Below are positions 14,365 through 21,582 of a stretch of 23,960 nucleotides of DNA, in pieces. The first letter of the stretch is position 1; the number at the start of each line of letters is the position of its first letter. Origin of the DNA: a virus; IMG/VR virus record IMGVR_UViG_3300042904_000145, positions 1 through 23,960 of that record; one strand, given 5' to 3'. The position numbers and the translations under genes are program-made. The notes beneath the pieces are model-generated. The model ran no database searches. It saw nothing but the letters and a program-made list of their open reading frames with translations, and was not told the origin of the DNA.

Positions 14365-14781
14365 CTACATATATTCTACCTGAACTGCGCCCCCGGTGTA
14401 GGCGTCCCCCTTGGCGGCGAAGTGGATGGCGTCGACGGGGGACATGCCAGACCGCAGGGCCGCGAGCGCCGTCTCCTGCCCCGACCCGATGGCGTGGGCA
14501 CCGTCCACCAGTTCTATGGCCACCCCCTCGTTGGAGTACAGGTACAGGCCGTCGGGTGTCAACACTAGGGCAATGAAGTCGTTGTCGATGTCCTCCAGAT
14601 GGCTGCGGTCCTCGCCCTTCTCAAACCACTCAACGAACTTCTTGCACTCGAAGATGCTGCCCGTACACCCAATGATTCCCCTGCTCGTCCGGTACAACTT
14701 CTTCACGTTGTACTTTACGTACCCCCCGTTAGCCTGGGAGTCGCTGGCCATCATCTCCCGGTTTGCTGCTATCGTCGTCAT
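14365..14781 (-). CDS. HslV/proteasome beta-like Ntn hydrolase
   Basis: A 138-residue protein starting MTTIAANREMMASDSQANGG. Removal of Met would expose Thr, as in HslV and proteasome beta subunits (HslV starts TTI). Further matches are an early Asp in ASDSQ, the YNVKKLYR Lys motif at the place of HslV K33, a GIIGCTGSIFECKKFVEWF segment like the HslV helix after strand S2, GLYLYSNEG, the strongly conserved AIGSGQETALAALRSG, and a C-terminal AAKGDAYTGGAVQVEYM like the HslV end. It is shorter than HslV (about 175 residues) and no HslU-type ATPase is present here. AGGGAG precedes ATG 14781, which lies inside the 3' end of the portal gene (53-base overlap). A second protease beside the HK97-type enzyme is unusual. 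The family is clear; peptidase activity is inferred. Confidence 0.82.
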   Translation of the reverse strand: MTTIAANREMMASDSQANGGYVKYNVKKLYRTSRGIIGCTGSIFECKKFVEWFEKGEDRSHLEDIDNDFIALVLTPDGLYLYSNEGVAIELVDGAHAIGSGQETALAALRSGMSPVDAIHFAAKGDAYTGGAVQVEYM

Positions 14782-16351
14782 CGCGCTCCCTCTCGATCTC
14801 CTTGCGCAGCATCTCGCGGATGCGCTCAACTCTCTTCTCAGTTTCCTCGTCGGTTTGTGAGGTGTCGGTCCCGTTTCCCTCGTTGTTCTCGTCGGGGTTG
14901 TCCGACTCGCCGCCGTCGGGATTGGAGTTCTGGTCGCCCGTGTTGCCCGTGACGTTCGGCTCGTTCTCCGCGGCCAGCACGTTGGGCACGGAACGGCTGC
15001 TGGCCGGCAGGAAGCCGACGTCCAGACCTTCCAACTCGTCGTCATAGAATCCCAACCGCAGTCGGCGGTTGATGGCCTTGAGGGGGACGCCGTTGCGGGC
15101 GATTAGGGTCACCGACTTGGCCTTGTCGTGGAAGATATCCTGCAGGGCGTCTACGTTCATGGTGTCGTACCACACAAGCAGGTCGCCCCCGAACTCGGGC
15201 ACCAGACTGCGGTTGAAGTTGGACTGCAGCCGGTCCATCCAGGGCAGGATCAGGGTCGTGTAGTGGCGTCGGTCTATTTCCTTCATGTCGGGGTTGCCCT
15301 GAATGATACCCGCGACTCGCGGGTCGACACCAAACACGGCACAGATGCCCTCGCGGGTCATCTTACGGCTCTCGATAAAATCCATCTCCACCGGGGTCAA
15401 CGACAATTGATAGTACTTCGCGTTATTACCCATCAGCATCGGGGTACGGGCGTTGCCACGTCCGTAGTACTGCACGCGCATCTGCTCGCGCATGACCTCG
15501 AACTCGGTCTCGTCGATCTCGTCTTGGATGGCGAAGACCCCATCGGGGGCTGCACGGTTCTCCATCGACTGCCTCTGCCATTCGACCGAGGCCACGTCCA
15601 TGTCTATGATGCGGGCCGCGGACTTCAGCACGCTGCCCCCCCAGTACAGGTCGTCGGGGTCGGGCAGCAGCATGTGTATGACGTCCTGAACCGGGATCTC
15701 CATCGGCTTTTGCTGGTCGGGCACTTCCATCTCGTAGTGCTTGATGAACTTCCTGCGGTCGGGCACGGGGTTGAAGTTATCGGGTGGCATGACCCACAAC
15801 TCCAGCGGCGGCCCCTGCCCCGAGACGCCACGCCCACGCTTGGGGGCGCGCACCTTGGTCACGATGGTGTTGCCCCCGAGTAGCAGGTGCTGCGTCATGC
15901 GCTCGATCATGGTTTGCCGGTCGAGGAAGGGGTTCGGGTTTTCCAGAAGTTTCTCCAGCGGGTGGTCCGGCTCCGGCTCAAGGTAGTGGCTCTTGGTGAC
16001 CATGGCCTTCTCGTTCATGGCGTGGTAGGAGTGGATGAAGGCGGAACGCTCCTCGGCGGGTATCGACTTCATCTCCCACACGAACCGCTTCTTGGCGTCG
16101 GGCGACGAGAAGCGGGACACGCGCCATGGGATGGTGGAGGCGGGGGAGGCGATGCGGTCCACGTTAATCTTGACCCACTCGTTCTGGTTGAACCCCTCCG
16201 AAACCCCCAATTTGGTGGTCCAGCGCCGGGGTAGCCGGGGCGTCCAGTTGCGCGAGGGTACCAGCACCCCGGCGGTCACGGACTTTGCGTTGTCTGGACC
16301 CACCCCCGCGGCGGACCTCGCGGCGTATCCTATTAAGTCTATAATTCCCAT
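14729..16351 (-). CDS. portal protein, HK97 family
   Basis: A 540-residue portal protein, the dodecameric ring through which DNA enters and leaves the head. The start is ATG 16351 with GGGGAGG upstream; an in-frame start at 16435 lies inside the preceding gene and is rejected. Typical HK97-portal features are WVKINVDRIASPASTIPWRV near residue 60, HPLEKLLENPNPFLDRQTMIE, LLLGGNTIVTKV, LWVMPPDNFNPVPD, VIHMLLPDPDDLYWGGSVLK, and the adaptive-helix region with SRKMTREGICAVFGVDPRVAG. The last ~90 residues are a disordered Asn/Asp/Glu-rich tail (NTGDQNSNPDGGESDNPDEN) plus a charged helix, longer than usual. It overlaps the next gene by 53 bases. Confidence 0.93.
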   Translation of the reverse strand: MGIIDLIGYAARSAAGVGPDNAKSVTAGVLVPSRNWTPRLPRRWTTKLGVSEGFNQNEWVKINVDRIASPASTIPWRVSRFSSPDAKKRFVWEMKSIPAEERSAFIHSYHAMNEKAMVTKSHYLEPEPDHPLEKLLENPNPFLDRQTMIERMTQHLLLGGNTIVTKVRAPKRGRGVSGQGPPLELWVMPPDNFNPVPDRRKFIKHYEMEVPDQQKPMEIPVQDVIHMLLPDPDDLYWGGSVLKSAARIIDMDVASVEWQRQSMENRAAPDGVFAIQDEIDETEFEVMREQMRVQYYGRGNARTPMLMGNNAKYYQLSLTPVEMDFIESRKMTREGICAVFGVDPRVAGIIQGNPDMKEIDRRHYTTLILPWMDRLQSNFNRSLVPEFGGDLLVWYDTMNVDALQDIFHDKAKSVTLIARNGVPLKAINRRLRLGFYDDELEGLDVGFLPASSRSVPNVLAAENEPNVTGNTGDQNSNPDGGESDNPDENNEGNGTDTSQTDEETEKRVERIREMLRKEIERERDDDDSSKPGDDGQRLPG

Positions 16352-16353
16352 GC

Positions 16354-16554
16354 TTATGCCTCCCCGTTGGCGGGTACCGGCACCCTGGCCCAGCACACGT
16401 CGCACATCCACTTGTCTAACCCTACGGGTCCCCACCCGTACTTTTGCATCGCGTAATTATACGCGTCCATAAACGTCTTACCCTCGATCGTGCATTCTCC
16501 GCCACACTTCTCGCACTTGAACTTGACATAGACCGGTTGAGACTTCTTGCCCAT
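16354..16554 (-). CDS. small zinc-ribbon-like protein between terminase and portal
   Basis: A 66-residue protein starting MGKKSQPVYVKFKCEKCGGE. Two C-x-x-C pairs (CEKC near residue 14 and CDVC near residue 51), plus CGGEC, frame a central helix FMDAYNYAMQKYG. This is the layout of a small zinc ribbon or treble clef. GAGGA lies 8 bases before ATG 16554 within the end of the terminase gene, and its stop is 2 bases before the portal ATG. It is co-translated with the packaging genes. It could bind DNA or help assemble the packaging machine, but I know of no assigned function and infer only metal binding. Confidence 0.75.
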   Translation of the reverse strand: MGKKSQPVYVKFKCEKCGGECTIEGKTFMDAYNYAMQKYGWGPVGLDKWMCDVCWARVPVPANGEA

Positions 16555-16556
16555 GA

Positions 16557-17969
16557 CTAGATCCTCGCGACCAGCAGCTTGCCCGACCGGCTGCCCCGGG
16601 CCTCACCCGCCAGTGCCGCCGCCACGATGGAGTCCGGCGTATGCTCGTTCCCGTACAGCATGTCCACGGTGAGGTACTTGTGTTCCTCGTACATGAACTT
16701 GATCATGGGGTACTCAAACTCCCCCGACTCGCAGTCGGCCACGTAACGGTTGAGCAGCCGATCGCGCTGCTTGATGTTCCTGAAGTCCACGCCCCTAGAC
16801 GCCACCGTCATGTAGTCGTGGGGTACCGACCCCACGCCCGTGATGTCGTGAGCGTTCTTGCCCACGTACGCCTCGGTGCGCTCGTTGTGCTTGCCCACCA
16901 TGTCCGGCCACTTGCGCCGACCCATTCTAATCCAGGCCGCGAGACGGTCGGGACCGCGGCGGTGTTTCTCCATGGTGTGGATCACGGTCCAGTCGTGGGA
17001 CTTGGCCCAGTCCGTTCCCGTGTAGTACTCGCGCCCCTCCAGGGCTGGCGAGAGTATGATGTCCTGCCCCTCGGCCCCCTCGTAGAACCCGAGCTCGGGT
17101 CGGAACAGCATCTCCAGCACGTCCTCGCTGAATATGCGCCCCTCGGGGTTCGGTTCCTGTCCCTCGTACTCGGCAAACCACATGGCGGTGGGGATGCTGA
17201 TCTTCTTCTCTTCGACCTCGTCGTCATCCAACCAGCCGCCGTTGGACTGCAGGTTCTCCCGGTAGCACCACTCGTACATCCCCCACCCGTTCAACTTCGC
17301 CCGACGCATGGCGTCAGACATGGTGCCGTCGACGTGCTGGTGGGTGGACGAGCAGACGGTGTGCGCCTTGATGCCGTGGGCGCTCATGGGCTGGCCCAAG
17401 GCGGAGTCGAAGATCCCCACGTCCATCTCGTCGATCTCGTCGAGACGTAGCCGCTGGGGGTGTGGTCCACGCACGGACGTGGCGGAGGCCATCAGGGCGC
17501 GAACCAGCGCCCCATTACTGAGGCGGAGTTCCCGCTTGTACGCCTCCATGATCATGTTGCGGGGCGCAAAGGGAGAGTCGAAGAACTGGCCCTTGGTGCG
17601 CGAGTGCGTGCCCGAGATGTACGCCTGAACGTTCTGCGACTGCTCGCCCGAGCCGCCGAGGATGTTCACGTTGGCACCGAGCGTCAGCGCCTCGGTCAGC
17701 GTCAGCAGCGCCAGCATGACCGTCTTGCCCCCGAACCCTCGCGACGCCTTCCATACGGCGATGGGATCGCGGGCGAAGTAGGCGTTGGCGAAGGCCGTGA
17801 AGGGCGCCACGTGATGCTCGCAGACCCTCTTTCGGGGTATGTCGAACCCCAGGTAGAGTTCCACCCAGTCGTGTAGCCAGTCATCATTTTGGGGCGCGAC
17901 CGTACGGTAGTTACGAAGTGCCTTCTTCTTCTCCTCCGCCGGCAGCCCTCTTATATAGTTCTTCAGCAA
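16557..17969 (-). CDS. terminase large subunit
   Basis: A 470-residue packaging motor. The ATPase part shows a Walker A-like KASRGFGGKT (74-83), Walker B with catalytic acid in RLRLDEIDEM (173-182) and coupling motif CSSTHQ (206-211). The nuclease part shows GTDWAKSHDWTVI with the first metal-binding Asp (~320), an HDITGVG segment (~374) and a terminal Asp in TPDSIVAAALAG (~446). The start is TTG 17969 with GAGGAAC just upstream, inside the small subunit gene (59-base overlap). ATP hydrolysis drives DNA into the head through the portal; the nuclease cuts genome units. All expected motifs are intact. Confidence 0.93.
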   Translation of the reverse strand: MLKNYIRGLPAEEKKKALRNYRTVAPQNDDWLHDWVELYLGFDIPRKRVCEHHVAPFTAFANAYFARDPIAVWKASRGFGGKTVMLALLTLTEALTLGANVNILGGSGEQSQNVQAYISGTHSRTKGQFFDSPFAPRNMIMEAYKRELRLSNGALVRALMASATSVRGPHPQRLRLDEIDEMDVGIFDSALGQPMSAHGIKAHTVCSSTHQHVDGTMSDAMRRAKLNGWGMYEWCYRENLQSNGGWLDDDEVEEKKISIPTAMWFAEYEGQEPNPEGRIFSEDVLEMLFRPELGFYEGAEGQDIILSPALEGREYYTGTDWAKSHDWTVIHTMEKHRRGPDRLAAWIRMGRRKWPDMVGKHNERTEAYVGKNAHDITGVGSVPHDYMTVASRGVDFRNIKQRDRLLNRYVADCESGEFEYPMIKFMYEEHKYLTVDMLYGNEHTPDSIVAAALAGEARGSRSGKLLVARI

Positions 17970-18492
17970 GTTGTTCCTCTGACATCTTGTCCAACTCTTC
18001 CACCGGGGTCTTACCGTTGGAGTCGTCGGACAGGTACTTGGCCAGATCCAGCTGCACGCGCATCAGGTTGGACAATCCGGCCAACGTGATCTTGTCGGGG
18101 TCGATGGAGTCACCCTGCGCGAGGGTCGTCATCATCGCCTCAAGCGTGTTCTGGATGGTGAAGAAGTTCTCCTGCAGGTTGTCCCGTAGCCTCTCCACGT
18201 TGACGCCCTGACGCTGGGCCTCCTTCACGACGCCCTTCTCGTACGCCCCCCGCCGCTTCTTGGCCAGGTCGGCGTCCGCGGCCCGGGCACGTTCGGCCCA
18301 CTTGAACTTGCGGCTCCACTGCTTGAAGGACGAGGACGGCTGGGCGCCCGACGCGTCGGGCGTGATCTCGATGTACTTTGTCCACGCGTTTTCTATAGTC
18401 CGGACACGCGGGTCGATGCTTAGGTAGCACTCAAACGCCTTGTACTGGCGCTCGTTCTCATCGTCCCACATGTCCCATGCATTTTTCGCCAC
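17911..18492 (-). CDS. probable terminase small subunit
   Basis: A 193-residue mainly helical protein starting MAKNAWDMWDDENERQYKAF. I chose GTG 18492 because GGGGAGGGG is directly upstream and the promoter at 18548-18520 gives a short leader; a longer in-frame form to 18546 would include the promoter. The N-terminal half has a helix-turn-helix-like part (AFECYLSIDPRVRTIENAWTKY, SSSFKQWSRKFKWAERARAAD), suitable for recognising the packaging site. The middle is a helical region (NVERLRDNLQENFFTIQNTL) and the C terminus is acidic, ending GGGEEEGTS, suited to binding the large subunit. Position as first gene of the leftward block just before the large subunit supports the call. Confidence 0.75.
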   Translation of the reverse strand: MAKNAWDMWDDENERQYKAFECYLSIDPRVRTIENAWTKYIEITPDASGAQPSSSFKQWSRKFKWAERARAADADLAKKRRGAYEKGVVKEAQRQGVNVERLRDNLQENFFTIQNTLEAMMTTLAQGDSIDPDKITLAGLSNLMRVQLDLAKYLSDDSNGKTPVEELDKMSEEQLAEELYKRAAGGGEEEGTS

Positions 18493-18519
18493 ATGCCCCT
18501 CCCCAAGGGTTAGATTCAC

Positions 18520-18548
18520 ATTGTAGTCGTAATGGCAACCTTGCACAA
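18520..18548 (-). promoter_or_regulatory. leftward promoter of the packaging/head operon
   Basis: On the minus strand TTGTGC (18548-18543), a 17-base spacer and TACAAT (18525-18520). The start site would be near 18513, giving a leader of about 20 bases with GGGGAGGGG before GTG 18492. Confidence 0.7.
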
Positions 18549-18553
18549 CTTAG

Positions 18554-18568
18554 ACCGTTGTCAACGGT
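18554..18568. promoter_or_regulatory. 15-bp palindromic operator between divergent promoters
   Basis: ACCGTTGTCAACGGT is a perfect 7-1-7 palindrome. It covers the -35 box of the rightward promoter (18558-18563) and lies 6 bases upstream of the leftward -35 box. It is a good candidate binding site for a dimeric repressor or activator that sets the balance between the two operons. Confidence 0.6.
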
Positions 18569-18586
18569 ATCCTCACCCCGTACAAT
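18558..18586 (+). promoter_or_regulatory. rightward promoter of the accessory gene block
   Basis: TTGTCA (18558-18563), 17-base spacer, TACAAT (18581-18586): close to the sigma70/SigA consensus. The expected start site is at about 18593, the first base of the first gene's ATG. Confidence 0.78.
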
Positions 18587-18592
18587 GAGGTC

Positions 18593-18751
18593 ATGAACGG
18601 GTTTACGGAGATAGACGAATCGCTGGGCTACTGGAGGTACGGAGAACTGTATCTCCCGTGGGAGATCGTGAGGGTACACCTGTTTCACCACGACTACTTC
18701 TGCGGGATGCACGACGGTACCTACTGGGGCGAATGGGACGTGTTCGTATGA
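18593..18751 (+). CDS. 52-residue protein, probably leaderless
   Basis: A short frame starting MNGFTEIDESLGYWRYGELY and ending GTYWGEWDVFV, rich in Trp, Tyr, His and acidic residues. It is the first gene of the rightward block. The promoter's -10 box ends 6 bases before its ATG, so transcription should start at or within a base or two of the ATG. No usable ribosome site fits between; a GAGG is only 2 bases away. Its stop overlaps the next start (ATGA). I do not recognise a family. The aromatic-rich composition suggests a small folded protein. A host-takeover or early regulatory role is possible from its first position but is inference. Confidence 0.65.
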   Translation: MNGFTEIDESLGYWRYGELYLPWEIVRVHLFHHDYFCGMHDGTYWGEWDVFV

Positions 18752-19008
18752 GAGAAGCCAATGAACATCTAGGCTGGTGTCCACACTGCGGGCAGTCCAC
18801 GTGGCACAGGCTGCGTTCTGAGGATGAGCAGGGCCGGGATCTCAACGCGATCGCAAACACCCTGTCCAACATCACGCTGAAGGAGTCGCTGGGCGAGCCA
18901 TTGACCAAAACCGAGCAGAGGATCAAGGCATTCACCCTGAGCGCCTCGTCGCACTCGATGAACAACCGATACGGCACCTATATACGAGAGGACTTCGATG
19001 GAACCTAA
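18748..19008 (+). CDS. 86-residue protein with CPHC motif
   Basis: Starts MREANEHLGWCPHCGQSTWH at ATG 18748, which overlaps the upstream stop (ATGA), so it is translationally coupled. A longer in-frame form to 18658 would lie inside the previous gene and is rejected. The N-terminal CPHCG-x4-H looks like half of a zinc finger; no second Cys pair follows, so it may bind metal as a dimer or with His residues. The rest is a polar helical segment (LNAIANTLSNITLKESLGE, LTKTEQRIKAFTLSASS). Function is not recognised. Confidence 0.75.
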   Translation: MREANEHLGWCPHCGQSTWHRLRSEDEQGRDLNAIANTLSNITLKESLGEPLTKTEQRIKAFTLSASSHSMNNRYGTYIREDFDGT

Positions 19009-19252
19009 GTACACCTTTGAGTTGGGCGTAAACCTGGAGACGGTGCAGTTCGGGGAGAGGTTCATCATCATAAACTCGCGGGCCATGGCCGCGGAGTACG
19101 CCGAGGTGGGAGACCTGTTCTCGGTGAAGATGCAGGACTCCGATGGGATCGAGATCGAGCTCTTCGGCTTCGTGACCTCTCCACCCGACAAGAAGACCGA
19201 CGAGAACGGCGGGGACTCCTACTGGTTCGCGGGCACTAGGGTCAATAGTTGA
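18998..19252 (+). CDS. 84-residue hypothetical protein
   Basis: Starts MEPKYTFELGVNLETVQFGE at ATG 18998, overlapping the end of the previous gene by 11 bases, with GAGAGGAC upstream. Alternating strands (RFIIINSRA, DLFSVKMQDSDGIEIELFGFVTS) suggest a compact beta-rich domain. Its end SYWFAGTRVNS overlaps the next start (TGATG). No family is recognised. It is surely part of the same co-translated string of small genes. Confidence 0.75.
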   Translation: MEPKYTFELGVNLETVQFGERFIIINSRAMAAEYAEVGDLFSVKMQDSDGIEIELFGFVTSPPDKKTDENGGDSYWFAGTRVNS

Positions 19253-19581
19253 TGCGTCGAATATCCGTTCAGGAGGTCATTGATGCGTACAAGTCAACCG
19301 GGAGATACCCTATTTCGGGGGTCTTCCAGAACGACGACCGGGGGTGCTGTCCTGTCACCGCCTGCGCAAAGGCTTCTGGCGCAATGGTTGCGTACCATAG
19401 ACTTAATAACCATAACTACATGGAACGGCTCGCAGAGAGTATGGGTTATTCCAAGGAATACCTCTTATCGTTCATCGACGGATACGACATGAAGGACTTC
19501 GACCCCGGTCGACACCTCAAGGAGGGCTACGACGATGGATTCAAGTGCCGTGAAGAGTTCCCCCCGCTGCGAGACTACTGA
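19252..19581 (+). CDS. 109-residue hypothetical protein
   Basis: Starts MRRISVQEVIDAYKSTGRYP. The ATG at 19252 overlaps the previous stop (TGATG); a TTG three bases upstream is the alternative. Visible are an N-terminal helix (QEVIDAYKSTG), a Cys pair (GCCPVTACAKASG) and a helix MERLAESMGYSKEYLLSFIDGYD with an acidic C terminus. The phrase VTACAKASG followed by MGYSKEYLLSFIDGYD resembles a small helical family seen in phage and bacterial accessory regions, but I cannot name it. The stop overlaps the next ATG. Confidence 0.75.
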   Translation: MRRISVQEVIDAYKSTGRYPISGVFQNDDRGCCPVTACAKASGAMVAYHRLNNHNYMERLAESMGYSKEYLLSFIDGYDMKDFDPGRHLKEGYDDGFKCREEFPPLRDY

Positions 19582-20387
19582 TGCCTAAGCCAAACGGGGT
19601 GGAGTTGAAGTCAATGGTTATATCGCACAATAACAGCGAGCCGCCGCCGTGGGAAAACCGCAGGCTGGGTCCGGGAGACACGGCATACTGGGATGGCAAG
19701 GACTATCGGTGTAGTACTGATGGGGTCTGGTACCAGGTGTCGTGGGAGCCGCCGAAAAGCGCCAGAGCCGGAGACACCTGCTTTCACGATGACAAGATGT
19801 ACATGTTCGACGGTGAGATGTGGTACGAGAGAAGTATGTGGAAGCAGTTCTGTGTGCATTGCGGGGAGGTGGAGGTCGACTTCGAGGGACAAATCTGCGA
19901 CCCCTGCGCTCGCGAGAAGCAGACCGAACTCATGAAGAGAGAGGGCGTGGGGCACACCTGCGAGTACCACCGCCATGAGGACGGGGTAAAGTGTACCTGC
20001 CCCAACCCGCGGGGAATCCCTCTCAATCCGGTGTGCGTGGTCTGCGGGAAAGAGGGGTCTGAAACGGCAACCCGGGTCCATATGGAGAACCCCTACGACA
20101 ACTACCACTCGCAGTGGTTCAACGTGTGCGAGAAGGGGAGGTGTCGTAGCACGCTGGGGGCACGCCCAGACGGCTACTTTTGCCAGCCGTCGACCGTGGC
20201 CTCGTACGTGGCTTCCCACACCAGCGACTCCAAGGTTGAGGAACAGCAGTATCTCGACCGCATCGGCAAGAGGCACTTCGATAAGAACGCCAAGGCGTCA
20301 ATAGTTATCCCGCGGGATCTCCGCATAATGGGGTACACAGCCTTTGGGACCACACTGGCCATCGTTGTTCAGCACTTCTTCCTCTAG
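19581..20387 (+). CDS. Cys-rich 268-residue protein with C-terminal hydrophobic tail
   Basis: Starts MPKPNGVELKSMVISHNNSE at ATG 19581 (TGATG coupling). Three parts can be seen. First, two related ~28-residue repeats (LGPGDTAYWDGKDYRCSTDG and ARAGDTCFHDDKMYMFDGEM, each followed by W-Y) at residues ~29-86. Second, a Cys/His-rich region with paired motifs CVHC ... CDPC, CEYHRH ... CTC, CVVCG and CEKGRC at ~90-190, able to hold two or more zinc ions. Third, a C-terminal segment MGYTAFGTTLAIVVQHFFL (~250-268) that could anchor it in a membrane. This mix suggests a membrane-tethered binding protein. No family is recognised. Confidence 0.78.
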   Translation: MPKPNGVELKSMVISHNNSEPPPWENRRLGPGDTAYWDGKDYRCSTDGVWYQVSWEPPKSARAGDTCFHDDKMYMFDGEMWYERSMWKQFCVHCGEVEVDFEGQICDPCAREKQTELMKREGVGHTCEYHRHEDGVKCTCPNPRGIPLNPVCVVCGKEGSETATRVHMENPYDNYHSQWFNVCEKGRCRSTLGARPDGYFCQPSTVASYVASHTSDSKVEEQQYLDRIGKRHFDKNAKASIVIPRDLRIMGYTAFGTTLAIVVQHFFL

Positions 20388-20396
20388 GAGGGACTG

Positions 20397-20621
20397 ATGG
20401 GAGTATTCAAGAAAGACCGGTACCGGGAGGGGTCGCGGGTGCAGATCGTGTCCTCGCCCTACACGGAATCCCGGCACATCGTGGGGCTGGAGATGGTGAT
20501 CGCCTCCCGTCCAAACGGCCTATCCGAGAAGGGCGTGCTGGAGGTTCGCATGCCCGAGGCGCCCCGGACGGAACGGTCGGAGTACGTGAGGCCCACAGAG
20601 GTGATCGAACTTGGAGATTAA
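20397..20621 (+). CDS. 74-residue hypothetical protein
   Basis: Starts MGVFKKDRYREGSRVQIVSS with an excellent AGGAGGGAC before ATG 20397. It has alternating beta-like stretches (SRVQIVSSP, LEMVIASRPNG, GVLEVRMPEAP) and an Arg/Pro/Glu-rich end (SEYVRPTEVIELGD), resembling a small SH3-like barrel; that is a guess from pattern. Its last 11 bases overlap the nucleotidyltransferase start, so expression of the two is linked. Confidence 0.78.
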   Translation: MGVFKKDRYREGSRVQIVSSPYTESRHIVGLEMVIASRPNGLSEKGVLEVRMPEAPRTERSEYVRPTEVIELGD

Positions 20622-21582
20622 CGCCCTGATCGGCCCCGCGTGGATGAAGGACATGCCCGCCGTGGCACAACTAAGCGTTGATACCAGAACCCTGTTTCTG
20701 GGGTACCGCGGCAGCATCGCGCATGGTATGCATGTGCCCAGCACGGACCCCGACTCGATCGATGACATCGACCTGATGGGCGTGTTCATGGGAACCGAGG
20801 CCTACTATCTGGGCTTCGGCGGCAAGGACACTAGGGAAGTGACCGCCGAGTACCCCACGGGCTACTACGACGTGGTCTTCTACGAGTGGCGCAAGTTTAT
20901 TCACCTGCTGCTCAAGAACAACCCCAACGTGCTGGGGATGCTGTGGCTGCCCGAGTACATGCACCACGTCACCTCTCCCTTGTGGGGAATACTGGTGCGT
21001 CACCGTGGGGTCTTCGCCTCCAAGTTGGCCTACAAGACTTTCGGCGGATACGCGCACGCGCAGATGAAGAAGATGACCCGTGCCCGCATCGACCCATCGA
21101 CCAATCAGGAACTGCAGGCTATAGAGAAGGAGATACGTCGTCGCGAGGGCGCAATTACTACGGCAGAGGCGTCCAACCTCACGGGGTACACGCTGTCGCT
21201 ATCGACGCAGCAACTCCGCGAGAGGGTGAACGAACTCCGCGGGTATCAGGGGTACATGGGACCCAAGCGCCGGGAACTGGTCGAGCGCCACGGGTACGAC
21301 ACCAAGAACGCGGCCCACCTGATCCGGCTGCTGAGGATGGGCTGCGAGTTCCTTGAGCGTGGCGACATGTATCTGGACCGTCGGGCCGAGGGCGACGCGG
21401 AGCAGCTTCTGGACATCAAGCGGGGCAATTGGTCCCTGCAGGACGTCCAGAGTCTCGCCAATACCCTGTTCATCGCGCTGGAGGCGGCCAGAAACGCCAG
21501 CCGCCTGCCCGAATTGCCAGACCGCGAGGCCGCGGAACGGCTCCTGATCGACGGCGTGAAGGAGGCCCATGGGTTTAATTGA
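20611..21582 (+). CDS. predicted nucleotidyltransferase (COG3541/RlaP-like)
   Basis: A 323-residue protein. The polymerase-beta-type active site is visible: GYRGSIAHGM (31-40, the G-S turn of the nucleotide-binding helix) and DSIDDIDLMGVFMG (48-61) with the metal-binding D-x-D. The following TREVTAEYPTGYYDVVFYEWRKFIHLLLKNNPNVLGMLWLPE matches the pattern of predicted nucleotidyltransferases proposed to act in RNA repair. The C-terminal half is helical and basic (RRELVERHGYDTKNAAHLIRLL, LLDIKRGNW). The start is TTG 20611 with GAGG 9 bases upstream. Expected reaction: transfer of a nucleotide to RNA or another acceptor; the substrate is unknown. Its 3' end overlaps the nuclease-like gene by 14 bases. 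Confidence 0.8.
   Translation: MEINALIGPAWMKDMPAVAQLSVDTRTLFLGYRGSIAHGMHVPSTDPDSIDDIDLMGVFMGTEAYYLGFGGKDTREVTAEYPTGYYDVVFYEWRKFIHLLLKNNPNVLGMLWLPEYMHHVTSPLWGILVRHRGVFASKLAYKTFGGYAHAQMKKMTRARIDPSTNQELQAIEKEIRRREGAITTAEASNLTGYTLSLSTQQLRERVNELRGYQGYMGPKRRELVERHGYDTKNAAHLIRLLRMGCEFLERGDMYLDRRAEGDAEQLLDIKRGNWSLQDVQSLANTLFIALEAARNASRLPELPDREAAERLLIDGVKEAHGFN

Noticed and set aside
14782-15045. Longer form of the Ntn hydrolase starting at 15045
   Set aside because: The extra residues are inside the portal gene and Thr/Arg/Pro-rich. The Met-Thr-Thr-Ile start at 14781 has a good ribosome site and matches the family's mature N terminus.
16641-17450. A 269-residue plus-strand frame opposite the large terminase, and a 226-residue one at 9244-9924
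   Set aside because: Both are antisense shadows of genes with clear motifs or consistent operon structure. They have Val/His/Leu/Arg-rich translations and no ribosome sites.
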